Source: an uncultured Clostridia bacterium (GTDB lineage: Bacteria > Bacillota > Clostridia > TANB77 > CAG-508). From it: DNA of 13,886 bases. The notes beneath the pieces are model-generated. The model saw only the letters and a list, made by a program, of their open reading frames with translations, was not told the DNA's origin and made no database searches. Where the stretch lies: NCBI GenBank assembly GCA_934132805.1, contig CAKPAB010000034.1, positions 1 to 13,886 of the forward strand, given 5' to 3'. Numbering within the stretch: the first letter of the stretch is position 1; each line of letters starts with the position of its first letter. The translations under genes and the position numbers were made by a program. This document shows, in pieces, positions 6,638 through 13,643 of the stretch.

Positions 6638-7042
6638 TTATATTTCCTTTACTATACTTGCTAAAACTCCGTTTACAAAGTTTTTAGATTTGTCTTCTCC
6701 ATATTTTTTAGCTAATTCTACCGCTTCATTTATTGAAACTTTATATGGTACTTCACTAAATTTAATTTCATATATTGCTAATTTCAAAATAGCTAAATCC
6801 ATTTTAGAAATTCTATTTATTTTCCAATCTTCTTTTAGATTTTGTTCTATATCTTTCAAAATATTTTCTTTATTTTTTTCTGTTCCCATTATTGCATTTG
6901 TTATGTATTCTTGTGCATTCTTATCTGTTATGTTATTGCTTTCAAAATATAAGTCTATTTGTTCTTGTATATTTTCTGTTTTTTGAATTTCTAAACTATA
7001 TATTAATTTAAATGCATTTTCTCTCATTTCTGTTCTATTCAT
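6638..7042 (-). CDS. nusB: Transcription antitermination factor NusB
   Basis: NusB (134 residues) is an all-helical protein that binds boxA RNA with NusE (ribosomal S10) to prevent premature termination, mainly in rRNA operons. The N-terminal REN-AFKLIYSLEI block and the C-terminal sequence RISKMDLAILKLAIYEI, then VPYKVSINEAVELAKKYGEDKSKNFVNGVLA, are diagnostic. A GGAAGGAATGG ribosome site precedes ATG 7042. The 16 bases just upstream of this start are nearly the same as those upstream of amaP. It sits between the DUF2273 gene and xseA. Confidence 0.95.
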   Translation of the reverse strand: MNRTEMRENAFKLIYSLEIQKTENIQEQIDLYFESNNITDKNAQEYITNAIMGTEKNKENILKDIEQNLKEDWKINRISKMDLAILKLAIYEIKFSEVPYKVSINEAVELAKKYGEDKSKNFVNGVLASIVKEI

Positions 7043-7079
7043 TTTTATTCCATTCCTTCCTCAAGAAGCTCATTTATTT

Positions 7080-7283
7080 TTACATTTTATCTATAAACTT
7101 TTTTAATTTTGCTTTAACATCATCTTTATTTTGTTGAACATAATTTCCAACTAAAGCTCCTGCTAATATTATCAAAATTGCAATTATCACATCATATAAT
7201 CTTGTTACTAGTAATATTATAGCAATTATTACTCCAATTATTGCTCCCTTATATTGATTGATAAATTTTTTAAAATCTTCCAT
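7080..7283 (-). CDS. DUF2273 small membrane protein
   Basis: A 67-residue protein with a short amphipathic N-terminus (MEDFKKFINQYKG), two adjacent hydrophobic segments (about residues 13-25 and 30-47) joined by TRLYD, and a basic Lys-rich tail. The layout and the block GAIIGVIIAIILLV match the DUF2273 family, whose genes usually lie beside amaP and asp23. Its exact role is unknown; association with the AmaP/Asp23 membrane complex is inferred from context. AAAGGA precedes the ATG by about ten bases. It lies 36 bases after amaP and 37 bases before nusB. Confidence 0.85.
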   Translation of the reverse strand: MEDFKKFINQYKGAIIGVIIAIILLVTRLYDVIIAILIILAGALVGNYVQQNKDDVKAKLKKFIDKM

Positions 7284-7319
7284 TATACTTCGTCCTTTCT
7301 ATAGTAAATATTTGCAATT

Positions 7320-7871
7320 CTATTTTGATTCTTTTTCTTGAACTGCTTTTTTTACTGTTATATTGACTTCTTTTACTTCTAAATCTGTTGTTTCTTTTAC
7401 TTTATCCTTTATTTTTTCTTGTAAATCTGAAGATAAATCTTTGATAACTGTATCAGACCCTACTACTAAATTTACATATATTTTAACATTATTTTCTTTA
7501 TCTAGTTCTACCTTTGAAGACACATCTTTTGCTGTTTTATATTCTCTTGTTACTGCCTCTACTAGATTTTCTATTGTTTCCTTTGATATCATTAATTTTC
7601 CATTTTTATTTGCTAATAATACACCTTGCTTATCTTTTAATTCTTTTTTAGATGTTGGATCAAAAAATATACATCTAATTGATAGCAATATAAATACTAT
7701 ACTTACTCCTAATATTATTTTTGATGATGTTCCATATAATAATAAATTTTTCATTAAATTTTGTACTACTTCTATGTCTATCCATCCAAAAATTAATAAA
7801 CATGCTATTATTGATAATATTAACATTATATTTGAATATATTATTAGTGTAACTTTTTCTATAAATTTCAT
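7320..7871 (-). CDS. amaP: Alkaline shock response membrane anchor protein AmaP
   Basis: The 183-residue product has two N-terminal membrane helices (about residues 8-30 and 52-70). A cytoplasmic domain related to Asp23 follows, including LMISKETIENLVEAVTREY and a closing beta/alpha segment DLEVKEVNITVKKAV. In Staphylococcus aureus AmaP tethers Asp23 to the membrane, and the position directly after an asp23 gene and before DUF2273 supports the same role here. Translation starts at ATG 7871 behind GAAAGGAATGG. A GC-containing hairpin lies in the 66-base gap between asp23 and amaP. The stop is TAG. Confidence 0.87.
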   Translation of the reverse strand: MKFIEKVTLIIYSNIMLILSIIACLLIFGWIDIEVVQNLMKNLLLYGTSSKIILGVSIVFILLSIRCIFFDPTSKKELKDKQGVLLANKNGKLMISKETIENLVEAVTREYKTAKDVSSKVELDKENNVKIYVNLVVGSDTVIKDLSSDLQEKIKDKVKETTDLEVKEVNITVKKAVQEKESK

Positions 7872-7893
7872 TTTTTATTCCATTCCTTTCATT

Positions 7894-7911
7894 AATCGGC
7901 TTTGGCCGATT
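7894..7911. repeat. Intercistronic hairpin between asp23 and amaP
   Basis: AATCGGC and GCCGATT flank a 4-base loop, a perfect 7-bp stem that is notably GC-rich for this region. No T-tract follows on the minus strand, so it is more likely an RNA processing or stability element, or a partial attenuator that sets asp23 above amaP. The function is inferred. Confidence 0.5.
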
Positions 7912-7937
7912 TTCTTATTAGCTTTTGTTTTTTATTT

Positions 7938-8447
7938 TTAATTATTTTCATCACTTTCATTTTTTTCTTGTTCTTTATCTTTTACATCTTTTGAGATATT
8001 TGTGTCTACTCCTTGTATATGTACATTTACTTCTTCTACTTTAAACCCTGTCATTCCTTCTACTGATTTTTTTACCCTATTTTGTATTTCATATGCAACA
8101 TCAGGTATCCTTGAGCCATATTCTACAATAATATTTACATCTATTTTGGCCTTATTTTCTGTTTTTTCTACTTTGATTCCTTTTGCCATATTTTTCTTTC
8201 CACTTAATACTTCTGTTATTCCTCCTGCAAAACCTCCTGACATTGATGCTACACCTTGTACTTCTGATACAGCAACTCCTGCTATTACCGCTATTACATC
8301 TGTTGATATTTCTATTCCGTTTTCTGTTTCTTCTTGTTTTTCTGCATTTTCTGTAGTTTGTAATTCGACATTTTCTTTTGAATTTTCTACTTTTTCATTT
8401 TCTTTGCCTTCATTTTCAATAACTTCGTTTTTAGAGTTTTCTTCCAT
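7938..8447 (-). CDS. Asp23/Gls24 family envelope stress protein
   Basis: The 169-residue protein has an acidic, low-complexity N-terminus (about residues 1-43, rich in Glu, Asn and Lys). The Asp23 domain spans roughly 44-150, starting GIEISTDVIAVIAGVAVSEV, with GVASMSGGFAG, then KIDVNIIVEYGSRIPDVA and MTGFKVEEVNVHIQGV. A second charged tail closes it. Asp23 proteins form membrane-proximal assemblies linked to cell-envelope homeostasis through AmaP. A strong AAGGAGG lies about seven bases before the ATG. It is the first gene of the long minus-strand series and lies just after the terminator of the upstream fmt unit. Confidence 0.92.
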   Translation of the reverse strand: MEENSKNEVIENEGKENEKVENSKENVELQTTENAEKQEETENGIEISTDVIAVIAGVAVSEVQGVASMSGGFAGGITEVLSGKKNMAKGIKVEKTENKAKIDVNIIVEYGSRIPDVAYEIQNRVKKSVEGMTGFKVEEVNVHIQGVDTNISKDVKDKEQEKNESDENN

Positions 8448-8515
8448 TTTCTTTCCTCCTTTTTGAAATTTTTAAGAATGTACAATATATTTATATAATA
8501 GGTTTTCTACTATAT

Positions 8516-8558
8516 AAAAATTGATATACTTAATTACTTTATAAGTATATCAATTTTT
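8516..8558. terminator. 17-bp perfect inverted repeat ending the priA-def-fmt unit
   Basis: Arms 8516-8532 and 8542-8558 are exactly complementary around a 9-base loop and end in A5/T5, giving a hairpin with a T-tract on either strand. It lies between fmt and asp23, both on the minus strand, and so separates the two units. Confidence 0.82.
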
Positions 8559-8621
8559 GGTAATTTTTACAACCTTTTTAGGCTCTTTTTATAATTTTTT
8601 TATTACTAATGGTCTATTTTC

Positions 8622-9581
8622 TTATTCAAAAACTTCGTATTCTTCAATTTTGTTTCCTCTCAAGAAATCATTTATACTCATTCTTTTAGCATTTTCCCCT
8701 TGAATTTCTAAAACACTTAAAATTCCCTGTTTTGTTTTTATAAATAATCCATCTCTTTGGTCTGAAACAAGTACAGTTCCATTTCTAAAAATCTTAATAT
8801 TATCCTCATCATATCCAATATTTTTAGCAATATCAACTTTCCAAAATTTTATTTTATAACCATTCAAAAACGTATAAGCTCCCATAATAGGATTTAAACC
8901 TCTAACAAGATTCTTAATTTCTACAGCCGTTTTATTTTCCCAATCTATTTTAGCCATTTCTTTACTAAGCATCGGTGCAATTGAAAAATCTTCGCCTTGT
9001 TTCTCCCTTGGTGCAGTTCCATTTTCAATTTGTTTTAAAGTTTCAACCAACAATTCTCCACCAATTTTAGAAAGTCTATTCCATAATTCACCAGTTGTCT
9101 CATCTTCACCTATTTTTACTTCTTTCTTTAAAATCATATCTCCAGTATCCATTCCAACATCCATATACATTGTTGTTATACCAGTTATCTTATCACCATT
9201 TAGAACTGCCCATTGAATTGGTGCTGCCCCTCTATATTGTGGAAGTAATGAGCCATGTACATTTATACACCCTAATCTTGGTATATCCAATATTTCTTTA
9301 GGTAATATTTTTCCATATGCTACAACACATATAACATCTGGTTTTAGAGACTTTATCTGTTCTATAAATTCTTCATTTTTTCTTACCTTTTCTGGTTGAA
9401 ATATCATTAAATTTTTTTCCATTGCAAATTCTTTTACTGGTGACGCAACTAACTTCATTCCTCTTCCCTTTGGTCTGTCTGGATTTGTTACTACTCCCAA
9501 TATATTGTAACCCGCATTATATACAGCTTCTAAACTGTCTCTTGCAAAATCTGGTGTTCCCATAAATAAAATATTTAGCAT
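8622..9581 (-). CDS. fmt: Methionyl-tRNA formyltransferase
   Basis: The enzyme transfers the formyl group of 10-formyl-THF to the methionine on initiator tRNA. The 319 residues match the family's usual length. The N-terminus has the Rossmann motif ILFMGTPDFA and the tRNA-binding loop region NPDRPKGRGMKL. Catalytic N107, H109 and D145 occur in NVHGSLLPQYRGAAPIQW and MDVGMDTGD. A C-terminal beta-barrel domain follows from about 205. GAAAGGAAG precedes the ATG. The gene lies 29 bases after def, whose product removes the formyl group added here. The substrate would come from the interrupted fhs, or from FolD if the genome has it. Confidence 0.96.
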   Translation of the reverse strand: MLNILFMGTPDFARDSLEAVYNAGYNILGVVTNPDRPKGRGMKLVASPVKEFAMEKNLMIFQPEKVRKNEEFIEQIKSLKPDVICVVAYGKILPKEILDIPRLGCINVHGSLLPQYRGAAPIQWAVLNGDKITGITTMYMDVGMDTGDMILKKEVKIGEDETTGELWNRLSKIGGELLVETLKQIENGTAPREKQGEDFSIAPMLSKEMAKIDWENKTAVEIKNLVRGLNPIMGAYTFLNGYKIKFWKVDIAKNIGYDEDNIKIFRNGTVLVSDQRDGLFIKTKQGILSVLEIQGENAKRMSINDFLRGNKIEEYEVFE

Positions 9582-9610
9582 TTTATATCTTCCTTTCTAT
9601 ATCACACTAA

Positions 9611-10087
9611 TTATTGTTCAGGCTCAACATACTCCATAGTCCCCGGAACAATTTTGTCTACAAAAACTTCTCCCTCTAAATGGTCATATTCATGGCAAAT
9701 AGCTTGTGCCAACAAATCTTTTGCCTTAACTTTAATTCTTTTTCCATTTCTATCAGTATATTCTGCTGTAACCTCATCTGGTCTTACAACTTTTGCAAAT
9801 TGATTTGGAAAGCTTAAGCATCCTTCTTCAACTTCCCTTTCTCCTTTTGTTTTTAAAATAACTGGATTTATAAAAGCAATTGGTCCCTTGTCATCATATA
9901 AATCTACAACAAAAACTCTTTTTAAAATTCCAACTTGTACAGCAGCTAGTCCCACACCATTGTATTTATGCATCGTGTCTATCATATCATCTATTAATAT
10001 TTGTAATTTTTCATCTATTGTCTCTATTTCTCTTGATTTTTTCTTTAAAATTTCGTCTCCTTCATATCTTAAATTCCTTATTGCCAC
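9611..10087 (-). CDS. def: Peptide deformylase
   Basis: This metalloenzyme removes the N-formyl group from nascent proteins. With the GTG start at 10087 the product has 158 residues, and all three motifs fall at the classical positions: GVGLAAVQ (44-51), EGCLS with metal ligand C90, and HEYDH with H132, E133 and H136. The GTG is chosen because GGGGG lies seven bases upstream and the predicted N-terminus VAIRNLRYEGDEIL matches family starts. The frame is open 12 codons further to an ATG at 10123, but that extension has no family resemblance and overlaps the repeat-rich gap after priA. Confidence 0.95.
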   Translation of the reverse strand: MAIRNLRYEGDEILKKKSREIETIDEKLQILIDDMIDTMHKYNGVGLAAVQVGILKRVFVVDLYDDKGPIAFINPVILKTKGEREVEEGCLSFPNQFAKVVRPDEVTAEYTDRNGKRIKVKAKDLLAQAICHEYDHLEGEVFVDKIVPGTMEYVEPEQ

Positions 10088-10094
10088 TTTTATT

Positions 10095-10099
10095 CCCCC
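10095..10099 (-). promoter_or_regulatory. Ribosome binding site deciding the def start
   Basis: GGGGG on the minus strand, seven bases before GTG 10085-10087. Confidence 0.6.
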
Positions 10100-10127
10100 A
10101 CTTCTATATTTATTAATTATCATTTTT

Positions 10128-10213
10128 AATTATCATATATTAATATTTGAAGAAAAAGTCCCTATGGAAGACCTAAAGCATCATTTTTTCTAAAATATTA
10201 ATATATGATAATT
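10128..10213. repeat. 86-bp palindromic element between priA and def
   Basis: The outer 21 bases (10128-10148 and 10193-10213) are perfect inverted repeats. Inside them AGAAAAA (10151-10157) can pair with TTTTTTCT (10184-10191), leaving a loop of about 26 bases. Short T-runs flank both ends, and an 11-bp direct repeat TTAATTATCAT occurs at 10113-10123 and 10126-10136. No T-tract follows on the minus strand, so it is not an ordinary terminator for priA. A MITE-like element or an intercistronic RNA hairpin are both possible. No second copy was seen in this window. Confidence 0.7.
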
Positions 10214-10229
10214 TTTTATAAAAGTTAAT

Positions 10230-12467
10230 TTACATCATACTATTTGGATTTACATCAATTGAAATATTAGTATTTTTATAATTCTTACTGTATATTTCTT
10301 TTAATAAATTATTTAAAACTTCATTTGCCTGTTCATTCATATTACCTTTTATAATAATTCTCCATCTAAACTTATTTTGTATTTTATCTATCGGTGATGG
10401 CATTGGCTTAAAGATTCTAAATTCTTCATTATTTAAATTTTTAATTAGATATTCATATGCTTTATTTGAAACTTTTTTTATCTCAGTTTCATTCAAACTA
10501 TTAAATCCAATTATTATTATATCGCAAAATGGCGGATATTTCAACTGTTTTCTTAAAGTGATTTCAGTTTCGTAAAATTCTTGATAATTTTGTTTTTGAG
10601 CATTTTGAATACTAAAGTTTTCAGGATTATATGTTTGTATTATAACTTTTCCTGGCAAATTCTCTCTACCTGCTCTCCCTGCAACCTGTGTTAAAATTTG
10701 AAATGTTCTCTCTGTTGCCCTATAGTCATCTATATTTAATGAACTGTCTGCAGCTATAACTCCTACCAATGTAACTTTTGGAAAATGATGTCCTTTTACA
10801 ACCATCTGTGTTCCAATTAGTATATCAATACCATCATTTTTGAATTTTGTTAAAATTTCTTCATGTGAATTCTTCTTTGTTACTGTGTCAACATCCATTC
10901 TTATAGTTTTTGCCTGTGGGAATTGCTTCAAAATTTCCTGTTCTAATTTTTGCGTCCCTGTTCCAAAATATCTTATTTTATCACTTCCACACTCTGGGCA
11001 TTTTGTAACAACCTTTTCTTCATATCCGCAATAATGACATTTCAATTTATTTTCATAACTATGATATGTCATACTTATGTTACAATTCTTGCATTTAACA
11101 GTATACCCACAATTTCTACACATTACAAATGTTGAATATCCTCTTCTATTTAAAAACAAGATTGTTTGTAATTTATTTTTTAGATTTTGTTCAATTGCTT
11201 GATATAATTCAAAGCTAAGCATTGACCTATTTCCATTTGCAAGTTCTTGTTTTAAATCTACAATTTCTACTTTGGGTAAATTCGAATTATTTGCTCTTTT
11301 TGTTAATTCCAATAATGTGATTTTTCCTGTATTTTTTGCATTATAGAATGTCCTTATATCAGGTGTTGCACTTCCTAACACTAATGGAACATTTTCTTGT
11401 TTTGCAATTTTTTTTGCAATTTCTTTTGCATCGTATTTTGGACTTGCTTCCGATTTGTAGGAACTATCATGTTCTTCGTCTATTATAATTATTCCTAAAT
11501 CTTTTACTGGTGCAAATATTGCTGACCTTGCTCCTATAACAATTTTGGCTTTGTTATTTTTTATTCTCTCCCATTCATCATGTCTTTCTCCTATTGATAA
11601 TTTGCTATGCAAAACAGCAATTGTTTCTTTTCCAAACCTTGATATAAATCTGTCTAACATTTGTGGAGTTAATGAAATTTCCGGAACTAAAACTATTGCT
11701 GATTTTCCTTCTTTTTGAGCCTTGTCTATCAATTGTAAATATACTTCTGTTTTTCCTGAGCCAGTAACACCATAAAGTAAAAATTCTTCATATTTGTTGC
11801 TATTCATACTTGTTTTAATTTTGTCAAAAGCAGTTTGTTGTTCTTCTGTTAATTTTAAATTATTAGTATTTTCTATCTCTTTATTTTTTAATGGATCTCT
11901 TTCAATTTTTTGTTCAACTAATTCTAAATACTCATTTTTTATCAAAGTATTAACTATTGCCCTTGAGCAGTCTGTAAATGCTTCTATATCTGGTATTGTA
12001 CATCCTTCATTATCTTTTACAAAATTCAAAATTTTTATTTGTTTTTCTGATTTTAATTTTTGTGTTTCTATGTCAAAATTTATTTCTTCAAAATCTTTTT
12101 TCAAATAAACCACATTTATTTTTTTGTCTTGCACTCTTTTGTTTATATCTTTTGCATTTGTACCTGGTGTTTGCATAAGTCTAATACAGTCTGATATGTT
12201 GCAAAAATATCTCTTTGCCATCCAATTTGCAAGTTCTACTTGTTTATCTGTTAAACCGTTTTCTACTTTTGCTATGTCCTTTATTTCATATTGCGATTTT
12301 TCTTTTATTTTAACAACATGTGCTTCTTCTAATGTTTTAAATCTTCCAAATGGTACTAGCACTTTGCTTCCTACTAATATCATTTGTTCCATCTCTTTTG
12401 GTATGTTATAGTCAAATGTTCTATTTAATTGTTTTGCTTTGCTATTTATTATTACTTCTGCTACCAC
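10230..12467 (-). CDS. priA: Primosomal protein N' (replication restart helicase PriA)
   Basis: PriA recognises stalled replication forks and reloads the replicative helicase. The 745-residue product has an N-terminal 3'-end-binding domain (AEVIINSKAKQLNRTFDYNIP), a Walker A motif GVTGSGKTEVY near residue 233, and the DEAH-type box IIIDEEHDSSY near 330. GSATPD and a zinc-binding insert follow, with eight Cys between about 450 and 495 (CRNCGY, CKNC, CHYC, CPEC). Helicase motifs IGTQMVVKGHHFP and QVAGRAGR complete it. Translation starts at GTG 12467 with AAGGAG seven bases upstream. It is first in the unit with def and fmt, a common pairing in Firmicutes. Confidence 0.96.
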   Translation of the reverse strand: MVAEVIINSKAKQLNRTFDYNIPKEMEQMILVGSKVLVPFGRFKTLEEAHVVKIKEKSQYEIKDIAKVENGLTDKQVELANWMAKRYFCNISDCIRLMQTPGTNAKDINKRVQDKKINVVYLKKDFEEINFDIETQKLKSEKQIKILNFVKDNEGCTIPDIEAFTDCSRAIVNTLIKNEYLELVEQKIERDPLKNKEIENTNNLKLTEEQQTAFDKIKTSMNSNKYEEFLLYGVTGSGKTEVYLQLIDKAQKEGKSAIVLVPEISLTPQMLDRFISRFGKETIAVLHSKLSIGERHDEWERIKNNKAKIVIGARSAIFAPVKDLGIIIIDEEHDSSYKSEASPKYDAKEIAKKIAKQENVPLVLGSATPDIRTFYNAKNTGKITLLELTKRANNSNLPKVEIVDLKQELANGNRSMLSFELYQAIEQNLKNKLQTILFLNRRGYSTFVMCRNCGYTVKCKNCNISMTYHSYENKLKCHYCGYEEKVVTKCPECGSDKIRYFGTGTQKLEQEILKQFPQAKTIRMDVDTVTKKNSHEEILTKFKNDGIDILIGTQMVVKGHHFPKVTLVGVIAADSSLNIDDYRATERTFQILTQVAGRAGRENLPGKVIIQTYNPENFSIQNAQKQNYQEFYETEITLRKQLKYPPFCDIIIIGFNSLNETEIKKVSNKAYEYLIKNLNNEEFRIFKPMPSPIDKIQNKFRWRIIIKGNMNEQANEVLNNLLKEIYSKNYKNTNISIDVNPNSMM

Positions 12468-12509
12468 TTTTTTACTCCTTTTGTTGTTACTGAATATTTA
12501 TTTTTTCTA

Positions 12510-12515
12510 ATTATA
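12510..12515 (-). promoter_or_regulatory. Promoter -10 for priA
   Basis: On the minus strand TGATATAAT gives an extended -10 (TGnTATAAT). A weak -35 (TAGAAA, 12533-12538) lies 17 bases upstream. The predicted leader to the priA GTG would be about 35 bases. Confidence 0.5.
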
Positions 12516-12520
12516 TCACA

Positions 12521-12549
12521 TTGTTTTTTTTATTTCTATATGTTATAAT
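12521..12549 (+). promoter_or_regulatory. Promoter for the cation efflux gene
   Basis: TTGTTT (12521-12526), a 17-base spacer and TATAAT (12544-12549), with the extended -10 dinucleotide TG at 12541-12542. The leader to the ATG at 12638 is about 80 bases. It overlaps the divergent priA promoter. Confidence 0.55.
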
Positions 12550-12637
12550 AATTTTTAAATTTTAAAATATAATAAAATATATTAGGGAAGTTTCATAACT
12601 TTTTCAATATATAAAATAAGAAAAAAGGTGTTTTTTT

Positions 12638-13501
12638 ATGAATGAAGAAAGGTTTGAATTAACTAAAAAGGCTGGAATTTGGGGAATTATCGGCAACATA
12701 TTTTTGTTAGTTATAAAAGCAATTGTTGGCTTTGTTTTTAAAAGTCAATCTATGATTGCTGATAGTTTTAATAGTGCTGGTGATATTTTTGCTTCTTTGA
12801 TGACATTTATTGGAAATAAAATTGCTCGTGTTCCTAATGATGAAGACCATAATTTTGGACATGGAAAAGCTGAATATATTTTTTCTATGTTCATTGGCAT
12901 TTCAATGATTTTAGTGGCCGTTAAATTATTTTTTGACTCTATTTCTACATTAATTTTAGGAAGTAAATTGGAATTTTCTTGGCTATTAATTGTTGTTTGC
13001 ATTGTTACCATTATTATAAAGTTTTCATTATTTTTATATACCAAAAAAGCATTTAAAAAATGCAATAATATTTTACTTGAATCTAATATGAAAGACCATA
13101 AAAATGATTGCATTGTAACATCTTTTACTTTAGTTTCTATAATACTTTCTTTGTTTGGAATTTATTGGTTTGATAGTGTTGTTGGTATTGGAATTTCTAT
13201 ATGGATAGGTTATACTGGCATCTCTATCCTTTTGGAAAGTTATAATGTTTTAATGGATGTTTCTATTGATGAAAAAACTAAAGATTTGATTTTAGATATT
13301 GTTAATAGCTTTTCTGAAGTAAAAATGATTGATAGCATTTCTTCTTCTCCTGTTGGTGCTCAATATATTGTTTTTATTACTGTTTGTGTTGATGGAAATT
13401 TGTCTACTTTTGATAGTCATTATTTGGCTAATAATATTGAGATTTTGGTTTCTAAATTAAATAATGTTTATAGGACTATTGTTCATATTGAGCCAGTTTA
13501 A
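12638..13501 (+). CDS. Cation diffusion facilitator family transporter, possibly manganese efflux
   Basis: This 287-residue inner-membrane transporter exchanges divalent metal ions for protons. Six hydrophobic segments can be seen (about residues 14-34, 38-58, 81-105, 115-135, 158-176 and 178-200), followed by a cytoplasmic metal-sensing domain from about 205. HNFGHGKAE (71-79) is a family signature. The transport site residues fall at positions equivalent to those of YiiP: N45 and D49 in the second segment, D153 and D157 in the fifth. An Asn-Asp/Asp-Asp set resembles the manganese exporter MntE more than the His-containing zinc transporters, so Mn is favoured by inference. The ribosome site AAAAGGTG precedes ATG 12638. 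It stands alone, divergent from priA. Confidence 0.88.
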   Translation: MNEERFELTKKAGIWGIIGNIFLLVIKAIVGFVFKSQSMIADSFNSAGDIFASLMTFIGNKIARVPNDEDHNFGHGKAEYIFSMFIGISMILVAVKLFFDSISTLILGSKLEFSWLLIVVCIVTIIIKFSLFLYTKKAFKKCNNILLESNMKDHKNDCIVTSFTLVSIILSLFGIYWFDSVVGIGISIWIGYTGISILLESYNVLMDVSIDEKTKDLILDIVNSFSEVKMIDSISSSPVGAQYIVFITVCVDGNLSTFDSHYLANNIEILVSKLNNVYRTIVHIEPV

Positions 13502-13556
13502 TTTTTTATTTAAGTTAGTAAATATTCATAGAAATAGTAGATGGTGTATAATATGA

Positions 13557-13575
13557 TGTGTGATTAATTCACACA
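13557..13575. repeat. Perfect hairpin between the convergent CDF and variable-domain genes
   Basis: TGTGTGATTAATTCACACA has perfect 7-bp arms around TTAAT. No T-tract follows on either strand. It may serve as a transcript-end hairpin for the convergent genes, or belong to the structure downstream of the variable region. Confidence 0.45.
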
Positions 13576-13602
13576 CCACTATTGACAAGGTCCATCTGGG
13601 AT

Positions 13603-13643
13603 AGAAACCTTTATGTTTCTTTGTGTATCGAAGTGCTACAAAG
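13603..13643. repeat. Two adjoining hairpins at the 3' end of the variable-domain gene
   Basis: AGAAAC (13603-13608) pairs with GTTTCT (13615-13620), and CTTTGT (13619-13624) pairs with ACAAAG (13638-13643), which spans the stop codon. Hairpins just downstream of a variable region are a known DGR target feature, but these stems are short. Confidence 0.4.

Noticed and set aside
7363..7941. Long plus-strand frame opposite amaP (192 codons), and similar frames opposite xseA, nusB, fmt and priA
   Set aside because: They are antisense shadows of well-recognised genes, with low-complexity Ser/Phe/Leu-rich translations and no supporting ribosome sites.
10088..10123. Longer def start at the ATG at 10123
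   Set aside because: No ribosome site is visible there; the GTG at 10087 has GGGGG upstream and gives the classical motif numbering.
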